Below, piece by piece: positions 27,801 to 35,526 of a DNA stretch of 64,000 bases. A model generated the notes under the pieces. The model was not told the DNA's origin and did no database searches. It worked only from the letters and a program-made list of their open reading frames with translations. A program made the position numbers and the translations under genes. The stretch is from Aestuariibaculum sp. M13 (lineage in GTDB: Bacteria > Bacteroidota > Bacteroidia > Flavobacteriales > Flavobacteriaceae): contig NZ_JANIAC010000001.1 in assembly GCF_024723255.1 (NCBI RefSeq), positions 201,548-265,547 on the forward strand, given 5' to 3'. Position 1 is the stretch's first letter. Every line of letters starts with the position of its first letter.

Positions 27801-28242
27801 TATTGTATTCAATAATTTCATCAGCTAGTTTTTCAAGACATTCCGTTACTTCTTGATCGTCGGCTGCATTATAAAGAAAAGGAAAAAGGACTTTGAAGTT
27901 ATGCTTCCAGTTAGGAAACATTCCTGTTTTTCCATCTTTATAATTGCCTAAACTTTGCTTTACTTCATTATTTAATTCATAATACGCAGAAACATCTCTA
28001 GCCTCTAGTGCTTCCTTTAATTTTTCAACATCATTAGCATTTATAACCTCCCCCTTTTGAAGCTGATTAGCGATTAAAAATCTAAGTGTATTAACTGGTT
28101 TAAATTCTTTTACTGGCTGGTATTGTTGAATAACCTCTGTAAGGTTTGGTTTTTCATTATTTATATATTCAAAAAGCGCATCTTCATTATCACTTAAGCT
28201 ATTGAAGAATAAGGCTTTTTGTTGTATCTGTTCTAAATTCAT
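24895..28242 (-). CDS. mcrB: McrB-type AAA+ GTPase with N-terminal DUF3578-like and EVE-like domains
   Basis: This 1115-residue protein has the AAA+ motor in its C-terminal half: Walker A YYGPPGTGKTYNT near 639, LIIDEINRGSVSQIFGEL near 895, and the sensor region GTMNTADRSVEALDTALRRR. The N-terminal half looks like a DUF3578 substrate-binding domain (about 140-240) followed by a KYYVVGAYWGND segment of EVE/PUA type at about 405-510. EVE domains read modified bases, so this McrB may detect modified phage DNA. It is 0-1 bp from both neighbours (membrane-anchored partner upstream, mcrC downstream). E. coli McrB is much shorter; the extra length is the tandem reader domains. Confidence 0.9.
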   Translation of the reverse strand: MNLEQIQQKALFFNSLSDNEDALFEYINNEKPNLTEVIQQYQPVKEFKPVNTLRFLIANQLQKGEVINANDVEKLKEALEARDVSAYYELNNEVKQSLGNYKDGKTGMFPNWKHNFKVLFPFLYNAADDQEVTECLEKLADEIIEYNNLERVTKHIVGFNGPQNYGADMVWLAIIPETSPSVQYAYQIFFSIDSKGMGGGIHKGHNLTKRVYDNQDVRFESWNEYLAYTSSIKEEWTSLNSEVNFLLLTDEKDFIKRIKKIKVDVLGAFFRSLDHLVEDLKIENEEDLVFSVASGQLSFQIGKRFCLLVKNNKFDFITSNTHEISGLNKDVFSSPDNAFLYRGASKLQLEENYNVIRDAVESELERDNNIEPKDYDNSAFRKAVFDKEYRNKILNNNGLNVKYYVVGAYWGNDEPKDQTERFVNEGIWTNGYDDKFLKEVNAVEVGSRIAIKSAYTREKTRSVMAIKAIGVVTQNLNDGRNLKVDWDKTFEPFEVDFGGYMNTIKQVKQENHIKAIWFKNMNSIREEFKNWLNVKESSNKADSYIRAIDILNELLNKDIYAIDNITELNTLYEDLVINQRLDDSKYFYAKAPSYGRNGFYSASIKAFIQFLNERDTQVTKPLKTMKNSQPPKNQIYYGPPGTGKTYNTINNALQVLGEDIDNLTRSEVKALFKKRVEEGRIVFTTFHQSMSYEDFIEGIKPESKEEAISYVIQDGIFKQLCYKALFAHYSNSSGIVEEFNEFDNLYDNYVASVESRLEALKEDEQLLLPLKTSGFFTEIKAINEDENYLLTRGAKANSDAKVFKEKLRPLYNKFKSIDDIKDVRSVGKGLGWSSNYYGVFKDLKSFEASQNQSPVITEGPSISYNDYDKIKNIILNSNHPVNYNDEADRFVLIIDEINRGSVSQIFGELITLLESDKRLGCDEELSLVLPYSKTAFGVPPNLFVLGTMNTADRSVEALDTALRRRFSFIEMPPKPELIKTHGKAQGGIVNNIELNRLLNTLNIRIEKLLDKDHMIGHSYFMSVSNLSELKSAFQNKIIPLLQEYFFGDYGKIGLILGTGFFDIKENNDDETFFAAFDDYDSSPLLERRVYHLKDVQNMEDVEFLEALKTLERKNQ

Positions 28243-28243
28243 T

Positions 28244-28849
28244 TTATTTAAATTCGCTTATTATAAATTTCTCAAATCCTACAGATCGACTATCTGGAGC
28301 TGTATCGCGCATATAATACACCCCTGGTTCACTAGAAATTCTTAACTGTACTTTATCGTTATCATTTCTAATATAAAAATGTGATTTTGGGTCTGAGAAG
28401 GTGTTTCTTGGGATTTTTAATAAATAAAAGCCTTTACGCTTTGCTAAAATCAAATACATATCGGCTTTAAATTTTTCTTGAGGAATATCAAACCACCAGA
28501 CTGGAGCTGCTGCATTTATACTCGAGAAAGATGTGTTTCGATGATTTAAAATTTCTGTTTTAAGATATTTATTAGAAATATTGACTGCCTCTGCCTTAGT
28601 AACCTTTCCTAAATTTAAATTGTTATTAATACTTATTTCAGAACTTGTTGGCTGTGAATCTATTTGTTGGTTTTGAGCAGTAGACTCTGTAAGATCCTCC
28701 TTTTCCAATACAGGAAGAACATCTTCTTCATCATATAATTCTTCAAAGCGTTTTAATTGACGTTTTGCATCTTTCAATTCTTCATCCTTAGAGTAAAGTC
28801 GAAATAAAAGAATTAAGGATAATATGCCCAGTATTACATTAACAATCAT
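28244..28849 (-). CDS. Membrane-anchored protein coupled to McrBC
   Basis: I do not recognise this 201-residue protein. Residues 2-20 (IVNVILGILSLILLFRLYS) form one N-terminal membrane helix, followed by a charged coiled-coil (KDAKRQLKRFEELYDEE), a low-complexity linker and a compact C-terminal domain from about 85 with PVWWFDIP and KRKGFYLLKIPR. Its stop codon is 1 bp from the mcrB start, so it is the first gene of the McrBC operon. It may tether the restriction complex to the inner membrane or act as an extra sensor. That role is inferred from position only. Confidence 0.6.
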   Translation of the reverse strand: MIVNVILGILSLILLFRLYSKDEELKDAKRQLKRFEELYDEEDVLPVLEKEDLTESTAQNQQIDSQPTSSEISINNNLNLGKVTKAEAVNISNKYLKTEILNHRNTSFSSINAAAPVWWFDIPQEKFKADMYLILAKRKGFYLLKIPRNTFSDPKSHFYIRNDNDKVQLRISSEPGVYYMRDTAPDSRSVGFEKFIISEFK

Positions 28850-29171
28850 ATCTTAAAAAAAGTAGTTTGTATTGATTTCATTAGATATTGTTTGTTATTC
28901 TGTTCATTAAGATTTGGAAGGCATTTAATTACTTAGAGTTATGAAATTTATTAAAATTTAAAGGAAAATACACATGAAAATCTGTTTAAAATTCAAATAA
29001 TTTGAGCAACCTATACAGCCTTTGATATAAAATAAACACTTTAAGTATTAATAGTAAAACGGTTTACCGTAAAGTGTAGTTATTCACAGTACAAAATGAT
29101 TCAAATCAAAATCTAACTTATTTTAATTATCTTTATGCAACTCCTCCTGAAGAACTTCAAAAAAGTTCGAT
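28850..29171. other. Divergent promoter region between the McrBC operon and the YiiX-like gene
   Basis: These 322 bp separate two divergent genes and contain no coding sequence I can support. The DNA is very AT-rich and must hold both promoters, but I see no convincing TTG–TAnnTTTG pair on either strand and no repeat. Confidence 0.4.
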
Positions 29172-30113
29172 ATGTCAAAATATATTACCCCGTCTTCATT
29201 AAAAATAGGTGATGTTATTTTACATGAAGGTATAGGCTTCATCAGTGATTTTATAAAGTTTTTAGACAACTCCAATGTTAGTCATTCGGCTTTATACATA
29301 GGTAACGAAGAGGTTATAGAAGCTAAAGGGAGTGGTATAACTAAATACACATTGCAAGAAAGTTTACAAGATGCCCGCTGTGCTTATATTATGCGACTCA
29401 AAAAAAGACCTGATAATTTTTCTCCTGTTATTAAGCGTGCCAAATATTACATGGATCAAAATTATGCTTATGACAAAATGGTATTCTTGGTATTGTTAGG
29501 TTTGATACGAAAATCGAAGATAGAAAACTACACCTTATTATTTGGAAAAATTATAGACAATGCCACAGTTAGAGCTATAGAGTTTCTAACCAAAAACACA
29601 AAAACTTTGGTTTGTTCCGAACTGGTATATCGATCATACAATGAAGCCTTGAAAACACCAAACCATAAATTTAGTTTAGGTTTAGATGTAATAGCTCAGC
29701 GGAATAAGACACCTTTAGAAACTTGGGACTCTACAATATACGGTGATACAGATTCAAGTAATATTATGAGCACTCCTGAACTGACTTTAAAGTCTAAAAA
29801 TGAACTGTTTGATTATTACAAAACCACTTTAAATTCGATTTACAAAACAGATTTTGATACAAACGACTTTCGAATTAGTAATTTTGAACAAGATATTACA
29901 TCAATGGAATTTAAAGGATACGCTTCCCTTTTCAATAACTTTTTAACCGCTCAATATTACTTATCTAATCCAACGACTTCCGAGGACACATGCATTACAC
30001 ATGTTAAAGCTATAGATAACCTTAAAAGAACTGCTGAGGTTTTAGTTTCTCCTGGAGATCTATTTCTTAGAACTAAGAATCTGGAATGTATTGGCAAGAT
30101 TAAGCCGTATTGA
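29172..30113 (+). CDS. YiiX/NlpC-P60-like permuted papain-fold protein
   Basis: The N-terminal half of this 313-residue protein matches the permuted NlpC/P60 (YiiX-like) fold. It has GDVILHEG near residue 13, the catalytic-type His38 in SHSALYIG, and Cys148 in TLVCSELVYRSY. Such proteins are cysteine hydrolases acting on peptidoglycan peptides, lipids or proteins, and some act as immunity or toxin effectors. There is no signal peptide, so it would act in the cytoplasm. The C-terminal 120 residues are unassigned. It stands alone, divergent from McrBC, and a truncated DnaC-like gene lies directly after its stop. Confidence 0.7.
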   Translation: MSKYITPSSLKIGDVILHEGIGFISDFIKFLDNSNVSHSALYIGNEEVIEAKGSGITKYTLQESLQDARCAYIMRLKKRPDNFSPVIKRAKYYMDQNYAYDKMVFLVLLGLIRKSKIENYTLLFGKIIDNATVRAIEFLTKNTKTLVCSELVYRSYNEALKTPNHKFSLGLDVIAQRNKTPLETWDSTIYGDTDSSNIMSTPELTLKSKNELFDYYKTTLNSIYKTDFDTNDFRISNFEQDITSMEFKGYASLFNNFLTAQYYLSNPTTSEDTCITHVKAIDNLKRTAEVLVSPGDLFLRTKNLECIGKIKPY

Positions 30114-30114
30114 T

Positions 30115-30260
30115 TTAATTTCGTTTATCAACACTTTCCCTTTTAAAGGCTATGAGATTGAACATGGAGGGCATTCTTGAACGCACACGCTCACCATATT
30201 TATCCTCGAGTTCCTGGGCATTGAGGTTTGTTGTGGCGTGAGTTAGATTTAGCTTCGATG
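30115..30260 (-). pseudogene. C-terminal fragment of a DnaC-like ATPase gene
   Basis: The minus strand here encodes THATTNLNAQELEDKYGERV, then RSRM and NLIAFKRES, almost the same as the C-terminus of the intact DnaC-like protein at 38419-39162. Only about 45 residues are preserved; the frame continues upstream to 30387 with unrelated sequence and no ATPase motifs. The DNA is about 78-80% identical to 38422-38546 by eye. It is therefore a diverged remnant from a related element, left next to the YiiX-like gene. Confidence 0.85.
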
Positions 30261-30464
30261 AAATAACGTTTCTCAATATTTCCCACAAACCATGTTTGCT
30301 CCTCTTAATATCAAATGCTCGAAATGACATACTTCGTTTTATAGGAATGCGCTTGCAAATATGTTTTATGGAACTAAATGGAGCCATAAGTGAACACCGC
30401 TTTACCTGCGTTCACGTGATTTGAATTGAAACTATGCATAAGATTTGGTTTACTATGGTATTAA

Positions 30465-30490
30465 TTGTAAGAATTATAATTACATTTAAC
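30465..30490 (+). promoter_or_regulatory. Leader element shared with 1656-1681
   Basis: This is the second copy of the 26-bp element (begins TTGTAAGAAT, ends near TTACATTTA) upstream of a cargo gene, here about 70 bp before the GIY-YIG-like gene. It differs from the first copy at three positions, while the flanking sequence is not similar. It may be a promoter or regulator-binding site common to two separately acquired cargo genes. Confidence 0.45.
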
Positions 30491-30559
30491 AAAGTAAATA
30501 TGACATATAAATGTTATTGTGTTACCCTATTGTTGACATTAATTAACCCTAAATCGTAA

Positions 30560-31093
30560 ATGAATAGAAATTCAGTAAAGGAAATAAGACAAAAAAATAT
30601 TGAAATAACTAATTCCCCTATTGTCTATTATTGGTGGTTTAAAACTGATATTTTTAATCAGTTACTGAATAAATTGAATTCTGAAATTGATTTAAACAAA
30701 ATCAAAAGAAATCAATTTAATGGCATTGAATACGGACTTTTATATGTTGGACAAGCGAAAAAAGGTCACGATAGACTTGTTAAATACCATATGTTAGACT
30801 CAAACAATTTTCACCTAAAAGGTGTTGAAAACGGATTTTTATCTTCTTTGAGGACAACACTCTGCGGACTTTTAGAATTACCAATGACCTTGAGTAAAAA
30901 CAAGATTGATGAATTCATTGATGAAAATTGTATCGTGGAATGGGAAAATAGTTCACTCGAAGAATTAAATCAGTTAGAAAAGAAACGAATTCAAGATAAT
31001 TACTTACCATTGAATTACCAGCATACAAAGGGAATTTTAAGTAAAAACCATAGAAAAATATTGAGTGAATCAAAAAAACTAATGAGAAAATAA
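30560..31093 (+). CDS. GIY-YIG-like nuclease-family protein
   Basis: The 177-residue protein has a GIY-YIG-like layout. PIVYYWWFK near residue 20 takes the place of the first tripeptide and YGLLYVGQAKKGHDRL near 66 that of the second, the latter followed by an Arg. Near residue 140 LEELNQLEKKRIQDNY contains the helix Glu and the family-style C-terminal turn LPLNYQ. If the assignment is right it cuts or nicks DNA. It is monocistronic, with the shared 26-bp leader element upstream. The similarity is at the level of motif order only, so confidence is moderate. Confidence 0.55.
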   Translation: MNRNSVKEIRQKNIEITNSPIVYYWWFKTDIFNQLLNKLNSEIDLNKIKRNQFNGIEYGLLYVGQAKKGHDRLVKYHMLDSNNFHLKGVENGFLSSLRTTLCGLLELPMTLSKNKIDEFIDENCIVEWENSSLEELNQLEKKRIQDNYLPLNYQHTKGILSKNHRKILSESKKLMRK

Positions 31094-31232
31094 CTAATGT
31101 CGAGATATCTAAACTACAATTACTATGTATTCGACTATTTCCGAGTCTGCAAAGAATTGTTAACGACTGCGGTAAACCTAAAAAAAGTAAACTTAACTGA
31201 TTACTGACGGATATATGTGGCGTTAGTGACAT

Positions 31233-33638
31233 TTGACATATATTTATCCAAAAACAAAATCCATTCGATCCAAAATGCTACACTCTGAAAAAAGCTTAGC
31301 TGAAACGAATCCAGAATTGGCTGATCAATGGCATCCAACAAAGAATGGAGGGCTTAGCCCCTTTGATGTTTCTCCCCGTTCCTCAATGGCAGTTTGGTGG
31401 AAATGCCCTAAAGGTGATGACCATGAATGGAAAACTAGAATTACTCATAGAAATAATGGTGTTGGTTGTCCCATATGCTCAAATAGGAAAATAGTTAAAT
31501 CTAATTCTTTAGCGACTTTAAACCCTAATTTGGCAAAAGAGTGGCACCCTACAAAAAATGATAATTTGACTCCTTATGACGTGGGCATAGGCTCAAGTAC
31601 AAAAGTTTGGTGGAAATGCTCTAAAGGTGAAGACCATGAGTGGAAGACTACTGTTGTGCATAGAACTAACGGTAAAGGCTGCCCGATTTGCTCCGGACAT
31701 AAAGTAGCAAAGTCAACCTCCTTAGCTACACTAAAACCTGATCTAGCTAGAGAGTGGCATCCAACGAAGAATGGCAACTTGAGCCCATATGATGTAAGCC
31801 CTGGCTCAAGTAAAAAAGTTTGGTGGGTATGTCCTAAAGGAGAAGGCCATGAATGGGAAGCAATGGTTAATAATAGAACGAAGGGAAGCGGTTGTGCTGT
31901 TTGTGTAAATCAAACTGTAGTAGATTCAAATTGTTTGGAAAATGTTGATCCTGAATTAGCAAAACAATGGCATCCTACTAAAAATGGGAATCTAAAACCA
32001 AAAGATATTACATTTGGTTCCACCAAAAAAGTTTGGTGGCAATGTCCTAAAGGAAAAAATCATGAATGGAAAACTTCACCTAGCCGTAGAAGACTTGGTA
32101 CTGGTTGCCCTTTTTGTACAAATCCATCCTCTACTCCAGAATTAAGAATACTGTCGGAACTTAGAAGCATATTTCCAAAAGTAGACCATAGAGTTATTAT
32201 TGATGGTTTTGAGGTCGACATATACATTCCAGAATTAAAAGTAGGCATCGAATATGATGGTAAATTTTGGCACATAAATAAACAAAAACAAGATTTAAGA
32301 AAAAATAATGCACTTAGGGGTAAGATTAAACTAATTAGAGTGCGAGATAAAGGTTTGACCACTTTAACAGAGGATGACATTCAACAAAAAACAACAAACA
32401 TAACCATTGAGACGATAAAAAGTATTCTTGTAAAGATTTGCAAACTGAGTATAATTGAATCAACTGAAATTTCAAATAAAATAAATAATTACCATAAAAT
32501 TAAAAGTTGGGTTGCATCAAAAGGCTTTAGAAAACTACATGCTGCAAAAGATCATATTGCTTTTGAAGATTCTATTGAATATTTATATCCTGAAATAGCG
32601 AAACAGTGGCACCACGATAAAAACGAGCCATTATTACCAAAATACTTCCTACCTGGATCGAACAAAAAAGTTTGGTGGAAATGTTCTGAAGGAAACGACC
32701 ATGAGTGGGAGTCTCAAATAGCTGATCGTTGCCTTAATAATACTGGCTGTGCAATTTGTTCAAATAAAAAAATTGTAACTTCTAATTGTCTTGCTACCTT
32801 AAATCCTGAATTAGCAAAACAATGGCATCCTTCAAAAAACGGAAATATTACACCTTATGATGTCGGTGTGGGTTCAAATAAAAAAGCTTGGTGGAAATGT
32901 CCAAAGGGTGATGACCATGAATGGAGAACTTCAGTTGTCCATAGATCAGAACGAAATCAGAATTGTCCAATTTGTTCAAATAAAAAAATTATAACCTCCA
33001 ATTGTCTTGCTACTTTAAATCCTGAATTAGCAAAGCAATGGCATCCCACAAAAAACGAAAACCTTACTCCCTACAATGTAGGGGTTGGTTCAAATAAAAA
33101 AGCTTGGTGGAAATGCCCCGAAGGAGATGACCATGTGTGGCAATCGATAATTATTAACAGACATAAAGGTAGTGGATGCCCTGTATGCTCAAATCAAAAA
33201 ATTGTTAAATCGAACTCATTGGCAACTACTAATCCTGATTTGGCTAAAGAATGGCATCCCTCGAAAAATGGTGATTTAACACCTTCTAATGTGAGTATTG
33301 GGTCGGGGAAAAAAGTTTGGTGGAAATGCTCAAAAAGTAATGAACATGAATGGCAATCCGTTATTAAGAACAGAAAGCGCGGTGATGACTGTCCGATATG
33401 TTCAAATCATCAAGTTATTAAATCAAATAGCTTAGAAACTCTATTTCCTGAATTAGCAGACCAATGGCACCCAACTAAAAATATACCTTTACTTCCAGGT
33501 CAAGTTACACCTGGTTCTAACAAAACAGTTTGGTGGACAAATAATAATGGCCATGATTGGCAGGAAAAAATATTTGAACGAGTTAAAAAGACGCAAAAAC
33601 AAAATAATCCAGACCAATTATCTTTGTTTGGCAAATAG
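31233..33638 (+). CDS. Nine-repeat DUF4379-type zinc-ribbon protein with internal Vsr/DUF559-like nuclease
   Basis: This protein of up to 801 residues consists of repeats of about 60 residues of the form PELAKQWHPTKN, KKVWWKCPKGDDHEW, GCPICSN, which is the DUF4379 zinc-ribbon unit. Four repeats precede and five follow a nuclease-like insert at about residues 300-385 (FEVDIYIPELKVGIEYDGK, then IRVRDKG), which resembles Vsr/DUF559 restriction-type endonucleases. The ninth repeat has lost its cysteines. The ribbons probably bind DNA and position the nuclease. The start may be TTG at 31233 or ATG at 31275; neither has a ribosome-binding site, and the ATG lies closer to the first repeat. Confidence 0.8.
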   Translation: MTYIYPKTKSIRSKMLHSEKSLAETNPELADQWHPTKNGGLSPFDVSPRSSMAVWWKCPKGDDHEWKTRITHRNNGVGCPICSNRKIVKSNSLATLNPNLAKEWHPTKNDNLTPYDVGIGSSTKVWWKCSKGEDHEWKTTVVHRTNGKGCPICSGHKVAKSTSLATLKPDLAREWHPTKNGNLSPYDVSPGSSKKVWWVCPKGEGHEWEAMVNNRTKGSGCAVCVNQTVVDSNCLENVDPELAKQWHPTKNGNLKPKDITFGSTKKVWWQCPKGKNHEWKTSPSRRRLGTGCPFCTNPSSTPELRILSELRSIFPKVDHRVIIDGFEVDIYIPELKVGIEYDGKFWHINKQKQDLRKNNALRGKIKLIRVRDKGLTTLTEDDIQQKTTNITIETIKSILVKICKLSIIESTEISNKINNYHKIKSWVASKGFRKLHAAKDHIAFEDSIEYLYPEIAKQWHHDKNEPLLPKYFLPGSNKKVWWKCSEGNDHEWESQIADRCLNNTGCAICSNKKIVTSNCLATLNPELAKQWHPSKNGNITPYDVGVGSNKKAWWKCPKGDDHEWRTSVVHRSERNQNCPICSNKKIITSNCLATLNPELAKQWHPTKNENLTPYNVGVGSNKKAWWKCPEGDDHVWQSIIINRHKGSGCPVCSNQKIVKSNSLATTNPDLAKEWHPSKNGDLTPSNVSIGSGKKVWWKCSKSNEHEWQSVIKNRKRGDDCPICSNHQVIKSNSLETLFPELADQWHPTKNIPLLPGQVTPGSNKTVWWTNNNGHDWQEKIFERVKKTQKQNNPDQLSLFGK

Positions 33639-33692
33639 GATTGTAATAATTAAACATAAAAGCTAATAACCAACAATTGTAATCAATACCAT

Positions 33693-34247
33693 ATGATAAA
33701 GACCATATTTGACCCTGAATTTGAAATAACATCTGATGATTATGAATTTAATTATCAAGAAGCATTAACTGAAAAGTTAGATGCTACAACTGAAAACTTC
33801 AACCAAGAAATATTAAATGAAATCGTTTTATGGAAGGTTAACAGGTATGCAGAATTTGATGAGGAGTTAATCAATAAAATCAACACCATAGATATTAATG
33901 ACACAGAACTCAATATTGAAAAAACAAAAGAAATTTTAAAAGGGCTTTTAAAAACCAATGGGGTTCAACTAGCAATGGCATCAACAATACTTCGATATAA
34001 AAACCCTAATATTTATCAGATTATTGATCAACGTGTTTATCGCATAATTTATGAAAACCAAACTCTTGATCTAAACACCTACCCTTCTGAGAAAAACTTA
34101 AATTTCCAAATTGATTTATATCTAAAATATCTTTCCGATTTGAAAAACGTTTGTCTTGATTTAAAAATTCCATTTGATAAATCTGATAGAATTTTATTTA
34201 TGGCAGACAAAAGACTAAATAAAACCGAAAAACTAAAAAACTATTAA
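33693..34247 (+). CDS. Hypothetical HhH-like protein in the SRA-HNH cluster
   Basis: The 184-residue protein is not recognised by name. Its segment LAMASTILRYKNPNIYQIID followed by QRVYRIIYE resembles the central element of the protein at 793-1545 and of all-alpha proteins near helix-hairpin-helix glycosylases. Here it lies 5 bp upstream of the SRA-HNH gene, so it is probably translationally coupled to it. A DNA-base-related role would fit a locus aimed at modified DNA, but no catalytic residue can be assigned. Confidence 0.6.
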   Translation: MIKTIFDPEFEITSDDYEFNYQEALTEKLDATTENFNQEILNEIVLWKVNRYAEFDEELINKINTIDINDTELNIEKTKEILKGLLKTNGVQLAMASTILRYKNPNIYQIIDQRVYRIIYENQTLDLNTYPSEKNLNFQIDLYLKYLSDLKNVCLDLKIPFDKSDRILFMADKRLNKTEKLKNY

Positions 34248-34252
34248 TAACT

Positions 34253-35134
34253 ATGGCTAGACCTATTATTTTCGGAGAGATAGAAGGTTTCGAAGAAGGC
34301 TATTTATTTAAAGATAGAAAAGAAATGATGCCTAATAGTTTTCACCGTGTTTGGAGTCGTGGCATTGATAGTGATAAGGATGAAGGTGCTTCTGCTGTAG
34401 TTTTATCTGGAGAATATAAAGATGAGGATAATGCTGATGCTATTATATACACAGGCGCCGGAGGAAGAGATAAAAAAGGAAAACAAATTAAAGACCAAGA
34501 TTGGTTTCATAATGACAATATTGGTTTAATGTTGAGTTGTGATTTAGGTAAACCTGTTCGTGTTATAATTGGGCATAAACACAAATCACCACTATCTCCT
34601 AAATCTGGATATGTTTATGCTGGTTTGTATTATGTTGACAGTTATTGGAATAAAATTGAGACATTTGATGACAAGGAGTTTAAGATGTGTAAGTTTAAGC
34701 TTATCTACATCGGTAATAACAAAAATAGATCTACACCAGAACAGATTCAATTAGATCATAGTATTCGTGATAAAAAGCGAGTACAAAACACTGTTATGCG
34801 TTTAGTAAGAGATTCTCAAATTTCTCTAAAAGTAAAAGAACTTTATGATTTTAAGTGTCAAGTTTGTGGAATTGCCATTGAAACAAAAAGTGGGTTCTAT
34901 GCCGAGGGTGCTCACATAAAAGCCCTTGGAAAACCACATAATGGTGATGATAGTTTATCAAACCTAATTTGTCTGTGTCCCAATCATCATGTTATGTTTG
35001 ATAAAGGAGTATTTTCAATAATGGACAACTATGAACTTATCGGTGTTGAAAAGGGACAATTAACAGTGGATGACAAACACAAAATCGACAAAGATAATTT
35101 GAAATACCACAGATCGTGTCATGGATATAATTAA
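34253..35134 (+). CDS. SRA(YDG)-HNH modification-dependent endonuclease
   Basis: This 293-residue protein joins an N-terminal SRA/YDG domain (about 1-160: FGEIEGFEEGYLFKDRKEM, SAVVLSGEYKDEDN, IIYTGAGGRDKKG, DQDWFHND) to a C-terminal HNH nuclease (about 198-265: CQVCGIAIET, EGAHIKAL, NLICLCPNHHVMFDKG). SRA domains flip out and bind modified cytosine, so the protein should be a type IV restriction enzyme cutting DNA that carries 5-methyl-, hydroxymethyl- or glucosylated cytosine. It overlaps the Nudix gene by 14 bp, which implies co-translation. Confidence 0.92.
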   Translation: MARPIIFGEIEGFEEGYLFKDRKEMMPNSFHRVWSRGIDSDKDEGASAVVLSGEYKDEDNADAIIYTGAGGRDKKGKQIKDQDWFHNDNIGLMLSCDLGKPVRVIIGHKHKSPLSPKSGYVYAGLYYVDSYWNKIETFDDKEFKMCKFKLIYIGNNKNRSTPEQIQLDHSIRDKKRVQNTVMRLVRDSQISLKVKELYDFKCQVCGIAIETKSGFYAEGAHIKALGKPHNGDDSLSNLICLCPNHHVMFDKGVFSIMDNYELIGVEKGQLTVDDKHKIDKDNLKYHRSCHGYN

Positions 35135-35513
35135 AGTTGTTTGTGGCTTGATTTTCAAAGATGACCTAGTATTTATTTGTCGGAGAAAAGAAGGTAAATC
35201 TTTATCCGGATACTGGGAATTTCCTGGAGGAAAAATTGAAGAAAATGAGACTGATCAAGTTGCCTTAACAAGGGAGTTGTTGGAAGAACTTGACATGAAA
35301 GTTTTAGTTAAAGATTTTATTGGCCAATCTCATTATGATTATGGTAGTTTTAAAATTGAACTTATCGGGTATGCCTGTACTCTAGTTGAATACCAAGGAA
35401 AGCTAACTGATCATGATGCCTTTGAATGGGTTTCTATTGAAGATTTAAGCAGTTATAAACTGGCTCCTGCAGACATTCCCTTTCTTAAAATGATAAACCC
35501 TGAAAACATATAA
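35121..35513 (+). CDS. Nudix hydrolase (MutT/CTP pyrophosphohydrolase type)
   Basis: The 130-residue protein has a full Nudix box, GGKIEENETDQVALTRELLEE, at about 34-54, preceded by YWEFPGG. The FICRRKEGKSLSGYWEFPGG segment is typical of MutT or (d)CTP pyrophosphohydrolases. It hydrolyses nucleoside triphosphates to monophosphates. It overlaps the SRA-HNH gene by 14 bp, so the two are probably made together. A housekeeping-style Nudix in a modified-DNA restriction locus suggests control of modified nucleotides, for instance removing modified dCTP; this is inference. Confidence 0.9.
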   Translation: MDIIKVVCGLIFKDDLVFICRRKEGKSLSGYWEFPGGKIEENETDQVALTRELLEELDMKVLVKDFIGQSHYDYGSFKIELIGYACTLVEYQGKLTDHDAFEWVSIEDLSSYKLAPADIPFLKMINPENI

Positions 35514-35526
35514 CCTCCCCAAACCT

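Noticed and set aside
30115-30387. A complete 90-residue gene
   Set aside because: Only the C-terminal half matches the DnaC-like protein and the upstream half has no recognisable sequence, so it is treated as a gene fragment.
31190-31240. Integron-like attC or GCGTTAG recombination core between cargo genes
   Set aside because: A GCGTTAG motif is present, but there is no paired opposite core, no conserved hairpin and no integron integrase in the window.
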